Assembly (NCBI GenBank): GCA_965220095.1
Contig: OZ244805.1
Coordinates: 4,154,001-4,218,000, forward strand
DNA length: 64,000 nt
Source of the DNA: Bin87 sp965220095
GTDB taxonomy: Bacteria; Chloroflexota; Dehalococcoidia; Lucifugimonadales; UBA3495
Direction of reading: 5' to 3'
Every line of letters begins with the position of its first letter. Positions within the stretch are counted from its first letter, which is position 1. This document shows, piece by piece, positions 19,155-27,531 of the stretch. A program made the position numbers and the translations under genes. The notes under the pieces are model-generated. The model had not been told where the DNA came from. It did not search any database and saw only the letters and a list, made by a program, of their open reading frames with translations.

Positions 19155-19525
19155 CGCCCTACGAGCATCCCGCTCTCCGTCGAATGTTCAAACATCAACA
19201 GTACCAACGGTTGCGGTGGTACCGACCCAGTTTCAACCACGCGCAAGTGCCCTACCGCCAAAACAAGCACGTCCTGTTCGGCCAGCAGGAGGGCCGATGC
19301 AACGGTTGTCGCAGCGAGTTCCCGTTCCGCGTGCTGGAAGTGGACCACAACGTCCCCCGCGGTGGTGGCCAAGACAACATCGAGGACCTGCAACTGCTGT
19401 GCGCCCACTGCAATCGGCTCAAGGGCGACCGGCCGCAGGAATACTTGGTGGCCAGGTTGCGTGAGTTGGGGATAGCGGCGCGATTAGGCGGCAATGGACC
19501 TCCTTTACAAATACGTCACAGCTGA
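19151..19525 (+). CDS. HNH endonuclease
   Basis: 124 aa, GTG start overlapping the previous stop. Contains the full zinc-HNH pattern: EGRCNGC, then VLEVDHNVPRGGGQDNIEDLQ, LLCAHCNRLKG. The paired C-x2-C motifs bind structural zinc, the H of VDH is the general base and the N/H downstream complete the metal site. The phrase YRQNKHVLFGQQEGRCNGC is like the HNH tails found attached to DNA methylases, so this may be a free-standing descendant of such a tail. Expected activity is DNA nicking or cleavage. It overlaps the following DUF2971 gene by 32 bp, giving three tightly packed genes. Confidence 0.8.
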   Translation: MTPYEHPALRRMFKHQQYQRLRWYRPSFNHAQVPYRQNKHVLFGQQEGRCNGCRSEFPFRVLEVDHNVPRGGGQDNIEDLQLLCAHCNRLKGDRPQEYLVARLRELGIAARLGGNGPPLQIRHS

Positions 19526-19832
19526 TCGGGCCATAACCTGCCTACCTGATGTGGGCGATGGAGCGCTCAGAGCTACCCAACCCCAGGCGCTGAATGATCC
19601 GTTCGAATGCTTAGTTTTGCCGGGGACCCGCCGTGATTCCGAAGCCCCCAGCGATGAAATCGCCGCTTTGCTGTCAAGCCTCAACGGCACGACTCCGCTC
19701 GGAGCAGACGATGTAGACAAGGCCAAACGCCAGCGCGGCAGTCTGTTTCTCCGAGACTTGCTGGTCGCGCAACTATCACAGCGCTACGGGATCGTTTCAT
19801 TCACTTCCAACCCTAGTACCGTTTCAATCTGA
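19494..19832 (+). pseudogene. DUF2971 protein, cut by IS630 element
   Basis: About 107 native codons (MDLLYKYVTADRAITCL ... QALNDPFECL ... RYGIVSFTSNPS) before the IS630 element, which adds VSI and a stop. DUF2971 proteins share the opening LYKY and NDPFE and the later SFS/TxNPxMWxHYa; the last of these is where the sequence is broken. DUF2971 genes often occur in defence-rich regions, but function is not established. The downstream half was not recognised beyond the IS at 22307. Confidence 0.7.
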
Positions 19833-20606
19833 TCTTGTCGGATAGATATGTTGGAGCTTACGGCGAGCATCTTTGGTGGTAAACCGCCAGTCTATGGCTA
19901 ATCTTGCTGCGTTGCGCTCGCGTTCGAGCGCCGCAACCTCTCGCCGCAGCTCCGCCTCATCGCTGATACGGCGGTTCAGACATCCCCTGCTGAAGACGCT
20001 CAACTCGATCTCAGCCATGTTCAGCCAGCTGCCGTGCGTGGGAGTGTAATGAAACTCGAGGCGTTGGGCGATGCGCCGAGCTTCGCCTGGCTCAAATGCT
20101 TCGTAGAGCGCGCCGAGCTTGTGGGTGTTGAGAGCCTGCCCCGTACTCGATACGGGGTTGTCCAGTACCAGCCTGACCACCTCGGCATCAGGGTAGGCCT
20201 CCTCCACCAGCCACCGCATCTGGTGCGCGAAGTCCACGGCAGTGCGGCACTCGGTCACCGCCACATGTCGCCAGCCACCCCTCGGCTCACAGATCATGAA
20301 CAGGTTCCGTGTCCCGTTACGCTGGTACTCGGTGTCATAGCGTGCCACCCGTCCCGGGGCAGCCTCCAGGGGCGGACGCACCTCCCCAGTCAATTGCCGG
20401 GAGGTCTCGTCGAAACACACTACCGGACGCTCCGGATGGTACGCCGGTTGGTACAGGTCCAGCACGTCCTCCATCCGCGCCACGAACTCCCCGCTCACCT
20501 TGGGGATGCACCACTCCTTCTTCTTCCACGGCTTGAGTTCGTTTTTTTGAGCATCTGGCGCACCGTCTCCAGGGAGATGCTCTCGGCAAACTCCAACTCC
20601 ACCACC
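19824..20606 (-). pseudogene. IS630 element A transposase, C-terminal part
   Basis: Reads VVELEFAESIS in one frame, then after a run of seven A the DDE domain in the -1 frame: KNELKPWKKKEWCIPKVSGEF, PVVCFDETSRQL (first Asp), VVRLVLDN (second Asp), GSWLNMAEIELSVFSR (Glu). The extra residues PVSSTGQA between LDN and LNTH come from a 24-bp insertion (20132-20155). N-terminal part is at 21843-22240. Confidence 0.8.
20132..20155 (-). repeat. 24-bp palindromic insertion, copy b
   Basis: On the plus strand GAGCCTGCCCCGTAC then TCGATACGG; with the next GG the arms CCCCGTA/TACGGGG (20139-20157) are perfect around a 5-base loop. Relative to element B (GACAACCTCAACACC at 21515) exactly 24 bp are inserted, in frame. 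Confidence 0.85.
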
Positions 20607-20690
20607 TAGTACCGTTCCCAGATAGATTTGTAAGAATATGAGAAGGCAGCCATACTTGGGTATGATCTTTCTGCGAGGAAGTGCCCAGCG

Positions 20691-21832
20691 ATGGCTGCCA
20701 TCAAGTATAAAGTCAAACTGACCGAGTCCGAACGGACCTGTCTCAATGAGGTTTCCCACCGGGGCAAGCCGTCAGTCCGCACCGTTAAGCGGGCGCTGGC
20801 GCTGCTCAAAGCTGACGAAGGGCTTGGGGACCGTGAGATAGCCGATGTGCTTTTGATCAACGCCGCTACCGTTGCCAGAGCGCGGAAGCGGTACGTGGAG
20901 GAAGGACTTGAGGCCGCCATCAATGACCGACCGCGGCCGGGCCGGGAGCGCAAGCTGGACGGCAAGCAGGAAGCGCACCCCGTATCCAGTACGGGGCAGG
21001 CTCTGATTGCCTTCGCGTGCAGCGCAGCGCCCGCAGGACACGCGCACTGGACGCTCCAGTTGCTGGCTGGCAAGGTGGTGGAGTTGGAGTTTGCCGAGAG
21101 CATCTCCCTGGAGACGGTGCGCCAGATACTCAAAAAAATGAACTCAAGCCCTGGAAGAAGAAAGAGTGGTGTATCCCCAAGGTGAGCGGGGAGTTCGTGG
21201 CGCGGATGGAGGATGTGCTGGACTTGTACCACCAGGAGTACAACCCAGAGCGTCCGGTAGTGTGTTTCGACGAGACCTCCAGGCAATTGACCGGGGAGGT
21301 GCGTCCGCCCATCAAGGCCGTTCCTGGACGGGTGGAACGCTATGACACTGAGTACCAGCGAAACGGGACCCGAAACCTGTTCATGATCTGCGAGCCGAAG
21401 GGCGGATGGAGACCTGTCGCCGTGACCGGGCGCCGCACTGCCGTGGACTTCGCGCACCAGATGCGGTGGCTGGTGGACGAGGCATACCCTGATGCCGCGG
21501 TGGTCCGGCTGGTGATGGACAACCTCAACACCCACCAGCCCGGCTCGCTCTACGAAGCATTTGAGCCATCCGAAGCCCGGCGCATCGCTAAACGGCTGGA
21601 GTTTCATTACACCCCCACTCATGGCAGCTGGCTGAATATGGCTGAGATCGAGTTGAGCGTCTTCAGCAGAGCGTGTCTGGACCGCCGTATCAGCGATGAG
21701 CCGGAGCTGCGGCGAGAGGTTGCGGCGCTCGAAAGCGCGCGCAACGAAGCAAAATCAGTCATAGACTGGCGGTTTTCCACCCAAGATGCTCGTAGTAAGC
21801 TCCAACATATCTACCCTACAAAATCAGATTGA
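20691..21832 (+). CDS. IS630 element B transposase (two frames joined at an A7 slippery run)
   Basis: ATG 20691. Frame 1: helix-turn-helix region (RGKPSVRTVKRALALLKADEG, REIADVLLINAATVARARKRY) to QILKKM, ending at 21185. Frame -1 from the run of seven A at 21132-21138: KNELKPWKKKEW, VVCFDETSRQL, VVRLVMDNLNTH, SWLNMAEIELSVFSR, the three DDE carboxylates, to 21832. A -1 ribosomal frameshift at A-AAA-AAA is the known expression mode of many IS630 members and restores the continuous protein here. The residues HPVSSTGQA near residue 97 come from the 24-bp insertion at 20980-21003. Confidence 0.85.
20980..21003 (+). repeat. 24-bp palindromic insertion, copy c
   Basis: CCGTATCCAGTACGG then GGCAGGCTC; arms CCCCGTA/TACGGGG. 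Lies in frame in the IS630 element B transposase. Confidence 0.8.
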
Positions 21833-21842
21833 AACGGTACTA

Positions 21843-22240
21843 GTCGGCCAACAACTGGAGCGTCCAATGCGTGTGCCCTTCGGGCGCGGCGCTGCACGCA
21901 ATGGCGATCAGAGCCTGCCCCGTACTGGATACGGGGTGCGCTTCCTGCTTGCCGTCCAGCTTGCGCTCCTGGCCCGGCCGCGGTCGGTCATTGATGGCGG
22001 CCTCAAGTCCTTCCTCCACGTACCGCTTCCGCGCTCTGGCGACCGTGGCGCGTTGACCAACAGCACATCGGCTATCTCACGGTCCCGAAGCCCCTGGTCA
22101 GCCTTGAGCAGCGACAGCGCACGCTTCACGGTGCGCACTGACGCCTTGCCTCGCTGGGACACCTCATTGAGACGGGAGCGTTCGGCCTCGGTCAGCTCTA
22201 CTTTATACTTGATGGCAGCCATGGCTGGGCACTTCCTCAC
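21843..22240 (-). pseudogene. IS630 element A transposase, N-terminal part (frameshifted)
   Basis: MAAIKYKVELTEAERSRLNE with REIADVLLVNA matches element B, but the frame is lost after VLLVNA (PRSPERGSGTW against TVARARKRYVE). Contains 24-bp insertion d. Confidence 0.8.
21911..21934 (-). repeat. 24-bp palindromic insertion, copy d
   Basis: GAGCCTGCCCCGTAC then TGGATACGG on the plus strand; same position in the IS630 transposase as copy c, so probably inherited from a common parent element rather than a separate event. Confidence 0.8.
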
Positions 22241-22594
22241 ACAAAGATCATGCCTAAGTATGGCTGCTTTCTTATATTCTTACAAATCTACCTGGCAACG
22301 GTACTAGCGCCACGGACCGCTTTCCAGGTCGTGCTCCTCCGGACGGCCTCTGAACTGACATTGCATCGGCTCGCGTATGCGGTGTTAGTGCGAATCACCT
22401 CTAGTGCGATTGAGCAACGCCTTGATGCGCATCGCAGCCCACCACCTCATCCACGCTGGCGAGATAGTCACGGTCCGGTCGTGCTTGGGACACGACACGG
22501 ACAAGCTTGGCCGCCCCGACTGGGCCGCCCCCTGGCCTGACGTACAGCCTCTAGCGGTAGCTACCCGCGGTTACTACGCCTCTACTCGTCAACT

Positions 22595-23281
22595 TCAAGA
22601 GACTCCATCCATTCTCCGTCGGCTGAGTCGTCGACTGCGGACCATTAGGCCCACGCCTCCAGCCGCCAGGGCTGCGCCGATTCCCACGACCAAGGCTGTT
22701 GCCCAGACCGGTGGGCTGTAACCGCCGGTACTTGGAAGTGGCGTGTCTTGTGGTTCTTCGGGCGCTGGTCCGCCGGTCCCGGCTTGAGGAGCATTCCCCT
22801 CCCCGAGAGCGTCGATGTCGGCTTGCGCTTGCCCAAGGAGGGCGGTCCGGCTGCATATGCCAACAGTGTATCCGCCGTCAGCATAATTACTGTCGTGACC
22901 GTAGACGATGTACTCTTCCCCTTCGACAAAGGTGAACCCGCAGCTGCCGCCGGTTGGTGGTGTGGTGATGTACATGTCCTCGTGGACAGTGCCCTTCCAC
23001 ACAGCGCTGACCTCGAAGCCAACCGTGGTGCGGTCCTCAGGGGAGACAGAAGCTGCCTTGGGATCATAGGAGTGTTGGATCGAGACTGCTCTCCCCGCGA
23101 AAACTGCAGAAAACTTCTCCAGCTCTTCGGAAGGAGTCCCAGGTTGCGCACACTTACACCCGTGGACCTGCCCGGGGTCCCCAAGGAACCAGAGGACGCC
23201 CACCATGAGCGCGAGGCTCAATACGGCTGCTCGTACGGCCGTGGACCCAGTCCCCTGCCGCTTTGCAATCACTGGCCGCAT
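22595..23281 (-). CDS. secreted TIMP/NTR-like protein with LPxTG-type C-terminal anchor
   Basis: 228 aa. N-terminal hydrophobic segment (AAVLSLALMVGVLWFLG) then a mature start at CKCAQPGTPSEELEKF. The cysteine-led sequence, FAGRAVSI, FEVSAVWKG, TTPPTGGSCGFTFVEGEEYIVYG and GICSRTALL follow the tissue-inhibitor-of-metalloproteinase/netrin-like fold, in which the N-terminal CxC and paired cysteines form disulphides. The C-terminus has the sorting-type pattern LPSTGG, a membrane helix (WATALVVGIGAALAAGGVG) and a basic tail RSRRLSRRR. Whether a sortase acts on it is unknown; no sortase gene is in the window. It probably sits on the cell surface and may bind proteases or ligands. Confidence 0.7.
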   Translation of the reverse strand: MRPVIAKRQGTGSTAVRAAVLSLALMVGVLWFLGDPGQVHGCKCAQPGTPSEELEKFSAVFAGRAVSIQHSYDPKAASVSPEDRTTVGFEVSAVWKGTVHEDMYITTPPTGGSCGFTFVEGEEYIVYGHDSNYADGGYTVGICSRTALLGQAQADIDALGEGNAPQAGTGGPAPEEPQDTPLPSTGGYSPPVWATALVVGIGAALAAGGVGLMVRSRRLSRRRMDGVS

Positions 23282-23808
23282 GACCTATTTCCTTTCTCCT
23301 GGCTGACTCTGCTCCACGCCTCTATTGAGTAAGACGCTGCGAGAACCTGGATGGTTCCAACGAGTCTGCGTCCGCCGCGGAATCAGGAGTTAGTCCTCGC
23401 TGCGCATTCACAGCTGAAGAGAAGGTCAACCTCTGACCCAGGCTGGTTGCAACGGCATGGGCACGGGCGGCATTGGCCGCCGGCGCTGCCATCCTGTCAT
23501 AATCATGCGGCAGCAGCCCTTGGTGAGTCTCACAGTCCCAGCCGCATCGCAAAGTGGTTCTATCTACCGTCAAAACAGGCCCGCTTTGGACCAAATGGCA
23601 ATGTCGTAGTGACCGGACCTCCCAAAAGTAAAACCCCCGCCGTGTGAGCAGGGGCTTGGAAACTTCATCCTTCGCGTGGGGTGGGGAGCATGGCCGATTA
23701 AACCGCTAAAGTAAACCTAATCACAAAAGCTCTTGATTTTGTCCAGTTAGGTGGGCTGAAATGGGAAAGTGACCGGCAACGGGCAAATATGTGGAGACGG
23801 GCAGGCGC
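23282..23808. other. intergenic region
   Basis: Contains a minus-strand terminator (23624-23654) for the NHL operon and otherwise no gene that I can support. Confidence 0.5.
23624..23654 (-). terminator. rho-independent terminator of the NHL operon
   Basis: On the minus strand a GC-rich hairpin (CCCCTGC ... GCGGGGG, 23654-23634, one mismatch) is followed by TTTTACTTTT (23633-23624). It lies ~155 bp after the NHL gene stop. Confidence 0.6.
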
Positions 23809-24807
23809 CTACAAGTTTATTGAGGGTTCCTCGTAATCCTTTAGCTTGTTGTAGATTTGAAGCCGGTGATGGTAGGACTCCAAAACTATGATCCGGTCGT
23901 CTGCGTCAACGTTGACAGCCACTGGCCGCCGGAACCGCCATTCAGGCTCCAGATCTGTCCGCCGCCTGGCTTTGATGATATCCGGATTGGCGTCGATGTA
24001 GGTCTGGGCCCATGGCGAAGGCTCTTGGGCGTCACCGACCAGCGCCGTAATATATTGGCCGGCGGCGGCGTAGATCTGGACTCGGTGGTTCCCCCAGTCA
24101 GTTACGTATACATCTCCATCTGAGTCCACAGCTACACCGGATGGCCCTTTGAGCGAACCCACCCCGGTGCTGGAGCCTTCGAACTTAACGAGCAACTCTC
24201 CAGTAGGGGCGAATTTTTGCACCCGGTTATTTCCCCAATCCGCGACGTAGATGTTGTCCTGACGGTCGATGCAGATGCCCCATGGCATCTCCAGATCTCC
24301 GTCACCGCCACCTCGCTTCCCGAATTTGGACTGAAACTCACCGATCTGGCTGAAACTCTGCACCCGGTGATTCAAGCTATCCACCACCCAAATGGTTCCC
24401 CGGGAGTCGAAAGCAATTCCTGACGGTCCGTTTAGCTGCCCGTCTCCGCTGCCGGACCTGCCCCAGTGATATCGATAACCACCCTCTTCACTGTAAATGG
24501 TTACCCGGTTGAGATACTCGTCCGAAACGAACACTCGGCCGGTACGGTCCAAATCAATTGACCGGGGCCAAACGAAGCGCCCGTCTTCCTCGCCGACGGA
24601 GCCGAACTGTCCTTGAAACTCGTGGTCAAAGTTGATCTTGGTGACACGCTGACCCAATTGTTCCACACCGCGGCTCAACACATAAATTCGACCGTTCGGT
24701 CCCAGGACGAAATCTTGGGGAGCCCAAAATCCCAAGCCGGCCTGACTGTACATGCCTATGCAATAGCTGTAGTCATACACCCGGCCGGCGGCGACGGTGG
24801 TCAGCAT
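23809..24807 (-). CDS. NHL-repeat beta-propeller protein
   Basis: 332 aa. Six NHL-type repeats are visible, each of the form GxxVAVDxxGxVYVxDxxNHRVQxF, for example SRGTIWVVDSLNHRVQSF, DRQDNIYVADWGNNRVQKF and SDGDVYVTDWGNHRVQIY. Such proteins fold as a six-bladed propeller and usually bind protein or ligand; no catalytic residues are evident. No signal peptide is seen at the proposed start. It is the last gene of the operon after DUF1800 and DUF1501, 36 bp from the latter. Confidence 0.85.
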   Translation of the reverse strand: MLTTVAAGRVYDYSYCIGMYSQAGLGFWAPQDFVLGPNGRIYVLSRGVEQLGQRVTKINFDHEFQGQFGSVGEEDGRFVWPRSIDLDRTGRVFVSDEYLNRVTIYSEEGGYRYHWGRSGSGDGQLNGPSGIAFDSRGTIWVVDSLNHRVQSFSQIGEFQSKFGKRGGGDGDLEMPWGICIDRQDNIYVADWGNNRVQKFAPTGELLVKFEGSSTGVGSLKGPSGVAVDSDGDVYVTDWGNHRVQIYAAAGQYITALVGDAQEPSPWAQTYIDANPDIIKARRRTDLEPEWRFRRPVAVNVDADDRIIVLESYHHRLQIYNKLKDYEEPSINL

Positions 24808-24843
24808 ATCCCCTCTCCTGCGAACTATTTTGGGATCCCAAAG

Positions 24844-25986
24844 CTACACGAAGGACATTTGCTCGAAGTGTCCACCGACGATAGGTACAGGGTCGAGTCC
24901 CAGCCACTTTTCCGCCAAAGTGGAGTAGAAGCCACGGAAATCATAGTTGGGCGCCAGGTCTCCCTGAGTGAGATCCCCCGGTTTTAGCGACGGATAGTTC
25001 CCGTACATTCCACCATTCACCCGGTCGCCAATGGCGAACGCTACCCCAGCCGCTCCGTGGTCGGTACCAGTGCCATTATCGCGGACGCGGCGCCCAAACT
25101 CGCTGAACAACATGATAACCACCTCGTTTGAGGCGTCGTGCTCACGCAGGTCGGCGAAGAAGTCGCGTATGGCAACGGAAATTTCCGTCCAAAGTTTTTC
25201 ATGTGGTCCCAGCTGGTCATAGTGGGTGTCGAAGGGCCCGTGGGAGGTGTAAAAGACCTGGGTGCCCAAGCCGGCCAGATGCACTTGGGCCACGTCTCTG
25301 AGGCGCCTCGCGATGGGATTATTGGCGTACTCTACGTTTGAAGAATAGGTTTCGGGAGCAACCCGGATGATGTCGGCTCCTCTCAACGCATCCCGTCCTG
25401 CCTGTCCCAGATATTCCATGGTCGGTCCGGCGCCGATGACGGGAGAGTACATGCGGGCAAAGGTCTCCAACAACTGGACCCGATCTTGCTCGGAGGCGAT
25501 CCCCGGATTCGATGAGAGTACACCGTATGAAGGAAGGTGGTTGACAGAAGTAACGGGAACCCCCTTCATGGTCAGCGCCCGAGGCAAGCCCTGGCCCAAG
25601 CTCACTCCCTTTAGCACGTTCTCGCCGCCAGGGTCCAAGTCCCGGATGACCTTGGCGAGCCAGCCGTTAATACCGATGGAATCCGGCTCGCAGGTATGCC
25701 AGATGTCCATGGCACGAAAGTGCGAACGGGGTGAATTTTCAAACCCGATTCCGTGAATGATTGCCATGTTGCCCTGGTCGTAGATTTCTTTCAACGGCTC
25801 CGAATCGGCCCGGAATGCCAGTTGGTCATTTATGGGCAGCAATTGGTCTTCAGGGATATGGACCTTGGGCCGGTTATCCCAATACAGGGGATTGCTATAA
25901 GGAACAATCGTATTGAGATAGTCGTTGGCCCCAGTTAGCTCCAGCACGACCAGCACGGGGTCTTTATGGGTTGATGCCATGTTCAT
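24844..25986 (-). CDS. DUF1501 protein (sulfatase-like fold)
   Basis: 380 aa. Starts VLVVLELTGANDYLNTIVPYSNPLYW, the DUF1501 opening (normally LVVVELxGGNDGLNTVVPYxxxxYYxxRP). Also conserved: GIGFENSPRSHFRAMDIWHT, the FGRRVRDNGTGTDHGAAGVAF segment, and the final GFYSTLAEKWLGLDP. Family members resemble alkaline-phosphatase-type enzymes and are nearly always encoded beside DUF1800, as here (29-bp gap). Many are exported by Tat; this one lacks a twin-arginine signal. Two in-frame ATGs near the start (25986, 25980) are both possible. Confidence 0.88.
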   Translation of the reverse strand: MNMASTHKDPVLVVLELTGANDYLNTIVPYSNPLYWDNRPKVHIPEDQLLPINDQLAFRADSEPLKEIYDQGNMAIIHGIGFENSPRSHFRAMDIWHTCEPDSIGINGWLAKVIRDLDPGGENVLKGVSLGQGLPRALTMKGVPVTSVNHLPSYGVLSSNPGIASEQDRVQLLETFARMYSPVIGAGPTMEYLGQAGRDALRGADIIRVAPETYSSNVEYANNPIARRLRDVAQVHLAGLGTQVFYTSHGPFDTHYDQLGPHEKLWTEISVAIRDFFADLREHDASNEVVIMLFSEFGRRVRDNGTGTDHGAAGVAFAIGDRVNGGMYGNYPSLKPGDLTQGDLAPNYDFRGFYSTLAEKWLGLDPVPIVGGHFEQMSFV

Positions 25987-26015
25987 ATCCTTCTACATCA
26001 GTTGTATGCGCTTGC

Positions 26016-27437
26016 CTAGGCAAACTGATATTCTCGCGAGGCGGCAATCAAGGTCAAGATCTTGCTCACATTGTGCATTGTAGCCCTGAATTCTTCGTGG
26101 GTGCTCCAGGCTAGATCGCCACATTTTTCGGCATGGGCAATCAATTCAGAGTGGGTCGCCCTATTGACTTCCAACGGTCCCATCGCATCGAGACAAGCTT
26201 CCACTATCGCCTGGGGGGAAGAATCCCCATTCACATGCACATTCACCAACACCCGTTTGACGATAGCCTGCACGCCGGGTAGTGAGATGTCTCCAAATAT
26301 CCTCGCGGCAAAGTTCACCCGGCGCATCAAAACGCCGGGGTCGATCCATTCTGAGCCTGTGTGCCAACCCTCCACACTGGGAGGATTGAGCAGCTCCTGT
26401 CCCTGCCAACCGCACTCCAACGCCAGATTGTTGAATCCTGGCTTGAAGCCTTCATAGTTGCCCGCCATACGCACAGTGCCAACGATCAATTCAGCCGGGC
26501 TTTTCACCCGGGCGAAGCGGGCATTCTTGAAGAACTCTGAGTTGAACAACGCTCGTAAAATAGACCGGATGTCGCCACGGGATTCATTGTAGGCATCCGC
26601 CAACAACTCGATGGCTTCAGGGTCAACTGGTGGTGTAATGTTCCAACTGGCGACATGGGGCTCGTCGGCGACGAAGAATCTGTAGAGGTGACGGGCCAGG
26701 AACCGGGCCGTAGCCGGTTGATCCGCAATAATGTCCACGATGTCTTCGCCATTGAAGTTCCCGGTATACCCCAGGAAGGTCTTCTCCCGATCGTCGTGGT
26801 CCTCAGGTTTGTAGTCGAATAGCCAGTGGAAACGACCGTAAGGATTACGGGGAATCTTTGGGGCAATCGTCCATCCGGTAAAGGCCCTGGCTGCTTCCCT
26901 GATATCATCCTCTGAGTAGTTTCCGACTCCGAGGGAGAAAAGCTCCAACAGCTCCCGCCCCCAGTTTTCATTTATGGCACCGTCACGATTTCCGTGGTTG
27001 TCCAACCAGAAGATCATGGCTGGCGACTTTGCAACCTCTACCAGCAGGTCGCGGTAAGTACCCAATCCGTATTCACGGAAGATGGCAATCTGGCGAGTCA
27101 GCTCCAGTGGACTGTCCACCTTGGAGTTGCTGGTGGCGAACAACTGATGCCAGAAGAGGGCCATCTTCTCTTCCAGAGGCCGTTTGGTGTTGATCATCCG
27201 GAACACCCAATTGGCCTGATTTATTGGCGGCGCCCCGGCCCCCTCATAACCCGGGAAGAACCGGTACAGCAGTTCGTCGTCTATGGCCGGCTGCCGCTCT
27301 GGATACAGAAGCTCCTCGACCACGGCTTCGTAGCCTTTGGAGACACGCTCCTCCAGTTCCTCACGGGTATCACCGAAGCCTGCGCGTCTAATTAAATGGG
27401 CCATCAATCGAATGTCTTCTTGGTGGGGCATTACCAA
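26016..27437 (-). CDS. DUF1800 protein
   Basis: 473 aa. Family signatures: HLIRRAGFGDTREELE near the start, ALFWHQLFATSNSKVDSP, NWGRELLELFSLGVGNYSEDDIREAARAFTGW, FLARHLYRFFVADEP and GWQGQELLNPPSVEGWHTG. DUF1800 proteins are of unknown biochemical role and pair with DUF1501, which follows here. The start could be Met-1 or Met-3; no export signal is apparent. First gene of the three-gene operon ending with the NHL propeller. Confidence 0.9.
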   Translation of the reverse strand: MVMPHQEDIRLMAHLIRRAGFGDTREELEERVSKGYEAVVEELLYPERQPAIDDELLYRFFPGYEGAGAPPINQANWVFRMINTKRPLEEKMALFWHQLFATSNSKVDSPLELTRQIAIFREYGLGTYRDLLVEVAKSPAMIFWLDNHGNRDGAINENWGRELLELFSLGVGNYSEDDIREAARAFTGWTIAPKIPRNPYGRFHWLFDYKPEDHDDREKTFLGYTGNFNGEDIVDIIADQPATARFLARHLYRFFVADEPHVASWNITPPVDPEAIELLADAYNESRGDIRSILRALFNSEFFKNARFARVKSPAELIVGTVRMAGNYEGFKPGFNNLALECGWQGQELLNPPSVEGWHTGSEWIDPGVLMRRVNFAARIFGDISLPGVQAIVKRVLVNVHVNGDSSPQAIVEACLDAMGPLEVNRATHSELIAHAEKCGDLAWSTHEEFRATMHNVSKILTLIAASREYQFA

Positions 27438-27531
27438 CTCTCCGTTTATCGAGCCCAGAACACTGAGCCAAGCGCCGATTCACAACATATTAGGGTTGGC
27501 CAAGTCGAATGTCAACAAAAAGCCGTAACAG

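Larger units (their letters stand above)
20609..21840 (+). mobile_element. IS630-family element B (1,232 bp, nested in A)
   Basis: Ends GTACCGTTCCCAGATAG and CAGATTGAAACGGTAC, bordered by TA at 20607-20608 and 21841-21842. It lies inside element A in the opposite orientation. Complete apart from one 24-bp palindromic insertion in the transposase. Confidence 0.88.
19815..22304 (-). mobile_element. IS630-family element A (degenerate, split by element B)
   Basis: Minus-oriented element with ends GTACCGTTTCAATCTG and CTACCTGGCAACGGTAC, bordered by TA on both sides (19813-19814, 22305-22306), the IS630 target. It is interrupted by element B inserted in the opposite direction at 20609-21840. Its transposase is frameshifted in the N-terminal part and carries two 24-bp palindromic insertions. 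Confidence 0.85.

Noticed and set aside
20606..21622. 338-codon minus-strand frame across IS630 element B
   Set aside because: Antisense of the IS630 transposase; no independent motifs.
23624..23700. tRNA-like folding near the hairpin
   Set aside because: No cloverleaf or CCA-proximal T-loop sequence; the element is a terminator-type hairpin with a T-tract.
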